A stretch of 64,000 bases of DNA from Pseudomonadota bacterium (lineage in GTDB: Bacteria > Desulfobacterota > Syntrophorhabdia > Syntrophorhabdales > Syntrophorhabdaceae), in assembly GCA_026388275.1 (NCBI GenBank), contig JAPLKB010000042.1, positions 17,744 to 81,743 on the forward strand. Direction: 5' to 3'. Shown here one piece after another: positions 60,417-64,000 of the stretch. Within the stretch, counting starts at the first letter, position 1. Every line of letters begins with the position of its first letter. The position numbers and the translations under genes were made by a program. The notes under the pieces are model-generated. The model was not told the origin of the DNA. It worked only from the letters and a program-made list of their open reading frames with translations, and searched no databases.

Positions 60417-61649
60417 CTACTTATCTTTCTTTGGTGGCGGCTGCCATGCCGGCTTCGGGTAAATAGGTTTTGCCGTCCGTTTCAGTCCGGGGTCTATAAC
60501 CTGCCACTCGCCGTTCTGCCACTGACCCATCTCACCTGGATGATTCGTGTTATATTGACCCTTAAAACTCATGGGTCCCATAGCCGTATCATAGGTCTTC
60601 TTGGCCATTACGTCTTTAATCTTTGTATTGTTGAGAGTTCCTGCTTCTTCAATAGCCTGTCCGAAAAATTGCAGTGAAGCATAGTATATCAGACTACCCC
60701 AACCTTCAGGTTCAAACCCCCATCTCTTTACATAATCATCATGGAATTTCTTTGCGCCAGGAGAAGTCTTTACACTCCATGCTCCGGCGCCCATGACGCC
60801 GTCGATCCCTTTAGCTCCAAAGGTGTCCCGATATTGAGAAAGGCATGGTCCTACAGTCATATACATAGCCTTGGGGTCAAAACCAAGTTCCATGGACTGG
60901 CCCGTCAGAAGGAATGCTTGAGGCGGATATACAAATGCCAACAAAGCATCAATATTGGCTGCTTTGGCCTCTTTTACCAGGGGGCTTAAGTCCTTCACGT
61001 CCAGCGGAAAACTCTTGGAGAAGGCAACCTCAATTCCATTTTTCTTCAGTGCCTGAAGTGCGTCCTCATTATATTCTATGCCATGAAGGTCCTGAATGTA
61101 TATGATGGCAACTTTCTTTACTCCCACTTCCTTCATAACTTCTGCCATGACAGGCATATGGGTTTCAGAAAAATTCAAGACCGCGAAAAATTAGGGAAGT
61201 TTATGTACGATCTTTTTGAGCTTCTTCGCTCCGCCTGAACCTCCGAGAAGAACCATCTTGTGTTTGTTGGCAATCGGGGCTGAGGCAAAGAGGAAAGCTG
61301 TGTCCCAGGGAGAAAAAATCAGATCGACTTTATCCTCGACAATGGTCTTTTCGAGGAGTTTCGTCATGGTTCCGACATCACTCTTATCATCATATTTAGT
61401 GACTTCAAGGGGTAGTTTCTTGCCGTACTCCTTGATGTAAAGTCCACCCCTGGCATTAACCTCCTCGACCCACATGGTGTAAACATTTCCGCTCGTCACC
61501 GGAACACTACTCGCATTTACACCCGACAAAGACGTGACCCAGCCAACCCGGATCTTGTCCTTCGCCGGCGGCGCTGCCTGGACAAAAGAACACAAGCAAA
61601 ATACCACCACCGACACTACTATCAGTGCACAAAGCAGTTGTTTCTTCAT
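60417..61649 (-). pseudogene. Liv-type binding protein, paralogue 2, interrupted by one stop codon
   Basis: A binding-protein gene of 410 codons with a signal peptide (MKKQLLCALIVVSVVVFCLC) and the shared DKIRVGWVTSLSG and DDKSDVGTMTKLLEK blocks. A TAA at 61191-61193 splits it into 152 and about 250 codons in the same frame, at HKLP-stop-FFAVLNF, where paralogues read KFPYFFSVLN. A single base change from a Tyr codon explains it. The rest is uncorrupted, so the break is recent, a sequencing error or read through. A reinitiation ATG with no ribosome site lies in FSETHM. Confidence 0.88.
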
Positions 61650-61801
61650 CTTTCTACCTCCTCCTTTTTGTATTATCGTTTAGCAATGCACGATACGTCC
61701 TCATCCGGTAATCATACCAATGGACCCAGCCAGGGTTCACCGGTAATAACTCCCGATTACTGCGTTTTCGGATACATCCGTCCTATTTGCCATCCCCGGA
61801 C

Positions 61802-63022
61802 TCACTTGGACTTCTGCCACTCCGGCTTTGGATACAAAGGTTTTGCAGTACGCTTCTTGCCCGGGTCTATAACTTCATACACGCCATTCTGCCATTGGCC
61901 TATCTCACCTGGGTGGGTAGTGTTGAACCCTTTTTCGAACCTCATCGGTCCCATAGCCGTGTCGTATGTTTTTGTGGCCATAAGGTCCCGTATTTTCTTT
62001 TGATTCAGGGTCCCTGCTTCTTCAATAGCTTTCTCAAAGAATTGGAGTGAGGAATACATGAAAAGTGGTCCCCAATATGAAGGCTCAACTTTATATTTAT
62101 TAATAAAGTTATCACGGAACTGTTTTGCTCCAGGCGATACTTTCTCATTCCAGGCTCCTCCTCCCATCACCCCTTCCACGTTTTTTGCACCAAAGGCCTC
62201 CCTGTACTCTATAAGGAAAGGACCAACTGTCAGAAAAAAGGCTTTCGGATTGAAGTTGATCTCCATCGCCTGTTTAGTCACAAGGAATGATTCGTCAGGA
62301 TAGATAAACCCCAGGAAGGCGTCAACATCGGCTGCTTTGGCCTCTTTCAAAAGAGGAGAAAGATCCTTCGTTCCAAAGGGGAAGCTCTTTACCATTGCAA
62401 CTTGAATCCCCCGCTTTTTTAGCTCTTTGAGTGCCACATCTCTATACTCGATGCCGTGAAGATCCTCGATATAGATGATAGCCACTTTCTTCACATTAGC
62501 ATCCCCAAGTATCTGGACAAGAGGGGGCATCTGGGCCATGGCCGTGTTTAGCACCGAGAAAAAGTATGGGAATTTCGGCATCATGTCTCTGAGTTTGTCG
62601 GCTCCACCGGGGCCGCCGATGAGTATGTACTTATGTTTGTTGGCTATGGGCGCAGCGGCGAAAAGCATTGCCGTACCCCAGGGTGAAAATATGAAATCCA
62701 CCTTATCTGTCAATATTGTTTTCTCAAGCAGCTTCGTCATAGTACCTACGTCGCTCTTGTCGTCATATTTGATAACTTCTATAGGCAACTTTTTCCCGTA
62801 CTCTTTGACGAATATCCCTCCCTTTGCATTGATCTCATCGATCCAAAGATCATATGTCATTCCGTAGGTGCCCGGCACCCCGCTGGCATAGGGACCAGAT
62901 AGAGAAGTAACCCAGCCTATACGTATCTTATCCTTCGCGGGCGCTGCAACAAGAGTGTTACAAAACAGAAACAGCACCATTGGAACCATGACCAGTAATG
63001 CAACAAACATCTTCTTTTTCAT
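61802..63022 (-). CDS. Liv-type ABC transporter periplasmic binding protein, paralogue 3
   Basis: A 406-residue binding protein from the ATG at 63022, behind GGAGGG; the frame runs 29 codons further up. Signal peptide MKKKMFVALLVMVPMVLFLF, cleaved near VAA-PAKD. The mature part reads DKIRIGWVTSLSG, DDKSDVGTMTKLLEK and KKVAIIYIEDLHGIEYRD. It is similar to paralogue 1 along the whole length. It precedes the broken paralogue 2 by about 150 bp, which suggests tandem duplication. Confidence 0.92.
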   Translation of the reverse strand: MKKKMFVALLVMVPMVLFLFCNTLVAAPAKDKIRIGWVTSLSGPYASGVPGTYGMTYDLWIDEINAKGGIFVKEYGKKLPIEVIKYDDKSDVGTMTKLLEKTILTDKVDFIFSPWGTAMLFAAAPIANKHKYILIGGPGGADKLRDMMPKFPYFFSVLNTAMAQMPPLVQILGDANVKKVAIIYIEDLHGIEYRDVALKELKKRGIQVAMVKSFPFGTKDLSPLLKEAKAADVDAFLGFIYPDESFLVTKQAMEINFNPKAFFLTVGPFLIEYREAFGAKNVEGVMGGGAWNEKVSPGAKQFRDNFINKYKVEPSYWGPLFMYSSLQFFEKAIEEAGTLNQKKIRDLMATKTYDTAMGPMRFEKGFNTTHPGEIGQWQNGVYEVIDPGKKRTAKPLYPKPEWQKSK

Positions 63023-63150
63023 ACCATCCCTCCTGTATATTATCTGGGGACTACGTCGATTCTTCCCGTAGCCGCGCCACTGACTGAGTCCCCTTTCTTT
63101 TAAGAGCAAGCAACCGTCAACAGCGTCAACATGGCCGCATTAACACCTAT

Positions 63151-63942
63151 TTACGCCGGTTTCTTATCGGCAGGATAAAAGGTCATTGACAACTTCTGAA
63201 TGATGGCACCGGCAGGTGTATTTGCAACAGCGCCGTTTTCACCAATCGCAAAAAATTTGCCTGTCTCCCTCATCTGGTCCCAGTTATGAAAGAAAACGGT
63301 CGAAACAGGCAGGCCGAATTCACGGAAGCAAAAAACGTACTGGTTATCATCGAACTTATAATCGCTATGAAAATCTACGTCCGCTTCACCATAAAGCGGT
63401 CCTACTACACAATGCCAGACATAGCGTTGCGTATTCAAGTAAATATGTTCAAAACACTGGTTGGGATTGTATGTATAGATCGCCCGCAAACCGACCAGAT
63501 CACGTGTAGGAGCAGGTTTATGTCCCGTTGGCGGAATAGCCGGATCACCAAGAACGCCTGGAGAAAACTGATGAACAGCCCTGGGCTCTTTGCCTACATC
63601 GCCTTCGCGCATAATTGTCCGAATTGAGAGCACCCGTCTTGTTTTCGTGTTTGCAATAAAGGTCTGCGACTGGCGAGGTTCACTGGTGAATGTCATGTCG
63701 ATAAAATAGGTTTCGGATGCTACTTCCACCACTTCGCACCAGTCCGTGCCGCCTTCATTGCCGCTTTTCCAGATAGCTTTATTGCGTTCAGTAAACTCTA
63801 TAACAAAGATCGCCCCTGATTCGAGCGTAATTCTAACAGTCTGACCTACCAAAGCTTCCGTTTGATTAAGACGATGGAAAGCCATCTCTGATGCATAATC
63901 CTCATACTTATAATTAGTTTCACCTTCTCGCTGTGACATCAT
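63151..63942 (-). CDS. MoaF-like protein
   Basis: A 263-residue protein. The C-terminal half has GLRAIYTYNPNQCFEHIYLN followed by TQRYVWHCVVGPLYGEADVD, matching the MoaF C-terminal domain pattern; the N-terminal half (LVGQTVRITLESGAIFVIEF) fits the beta-barrel MoaF N domain. MoaF was named from a molybdenum-cofactor operon, but its reaction is not known; the lipocalin-like fold suggests small-molecule binding. AAGGAGG precedes the ATG at 63942. It leads the transport operon, 129 bp before the binding protein. Confidence 0.68.
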   Translation of the reverse strand: MMSQREGETNYKYEDYASEMAFHRLNQTEALVGQTVRITLESGAIFVIEFTERNKAIWKSGNEGGTDWCEVVEVASETYFIDMTFTSEPRQSQTFIANTKTRRVLSIRTIMREGDVGKEPRAVHQFSPGVLGDPAIPPTGHKPAPTRDLVGLRAIYTYNPNQCFEHIYLNTQRYVWHCVVGPLYGEADVDFHSDYKFDDNQYVFCFREFGLPVSTVFFHNWDQMRETGKFFAIGENGAVANTPAGAIIQKLSMTFYPADKKPA

Positions 63943-64000
63943 GTACCTCCTTTAAATAATCAGAAAATAGCCTGACTTCATTCAATAGACTAAAATTCTA

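Noticed and set aside
1..64000. CRISPR array, rRNA genes or complete transposon in the window
   Set aside because: None found on either strand by inspection; repeats present are palindromic elements, att sites and repeat B.

Overview
The window looks like a chromosome segment of a strictly anaerobic, aromatic-degrading deltaproteobacterium of the Syntrophorhabdus type. This is inferred from gene content, not from a marker gene. The main clues are a four-gene ATP-dependent benzoyl-CoA-reductase-like operon, a molybdenum hydroxylase resembling 4-hydroxybenzoyl-CoA reductase with an acyl-CoA ligase, a GTP-type PEP carboxykinase, and an F0 operon separated from F1.

Layout. 1-5.6 kb: pckG (cut by the left edge), a FabH-like ketoacyl synthase, dusB, tRNA-Arg(CCT), and an HU protein with a Lys/Ala tail. 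5.8-10.2 kb (minus strand): bcrCBAD-like operon. 10.6-15.6 kb (minus strand): a potassium-homeostasis block with a KimA-like permease, a UspA protein, KdpE and a KdpD lacking its N-terminal sensor. 16.1-23.3 kb: an integrated element of about 7.1 kb, bounded by 48-bp direct repeats of the tRNA-Lys(CTT) 3' part. It carries a tyrosine integrase, a leaderless-type repressor gene, an excisionase-like protein, a primase-polymerase/ATPase and a terminase-small-subunit-like gene, but no virion genes, so it resembles a phage satellite. 23.4-25.1 kb: atpZ/atpI/atpB/atpE, with Na+-type ligands in subunit c. 25.4-29.2 kb: exported proteins including a four-EF-hand protein, an HD-GYP protein and a UvrD-type helicase.

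29.8-42.6 kb is a defence island. It holds a type I restriction operon, hsdM - AlbA_2/ATPase regulator - hsdS - novel RX4H (HEPN-like) protein - hsdR. It is followed by two MntA/HepT pairs flanking an AbiE-type pair, together with decayed methyltransferase C-termini. 42.7-48.8 kb (minus strand): a MoaD-like protein, an acyl-CoA ligase and a three-subunit Mo hydroxylase whose FAD subunit lacks the extra [4Fe-4S] loop of true 4-hydroxybenzoyl-CoA reductases. 49-53 kb: a VOC protein, HicB beside a wrecked hicA, an RhlE helicase and a DUF554 protein. 53.2-63.9 kb (minus strand): a Liv-type uptake operon with LivHMGF, three paralogous binding proteins (one broken by a single nonsense codon), an SDR, a DUF169 protein, a receiver protein and a MoaF-like protein.

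Together the metabolic genes suggest import, CoA activation, dehydroxylation and ring reduction of aromatic acids. Superimposed on this are at least four copies of a dispersed palindromic element of about 140-175 bp with a conserved core and arms that vary in a compensatory way, and copies of a second repeat that contains a GTCAAATC motif.
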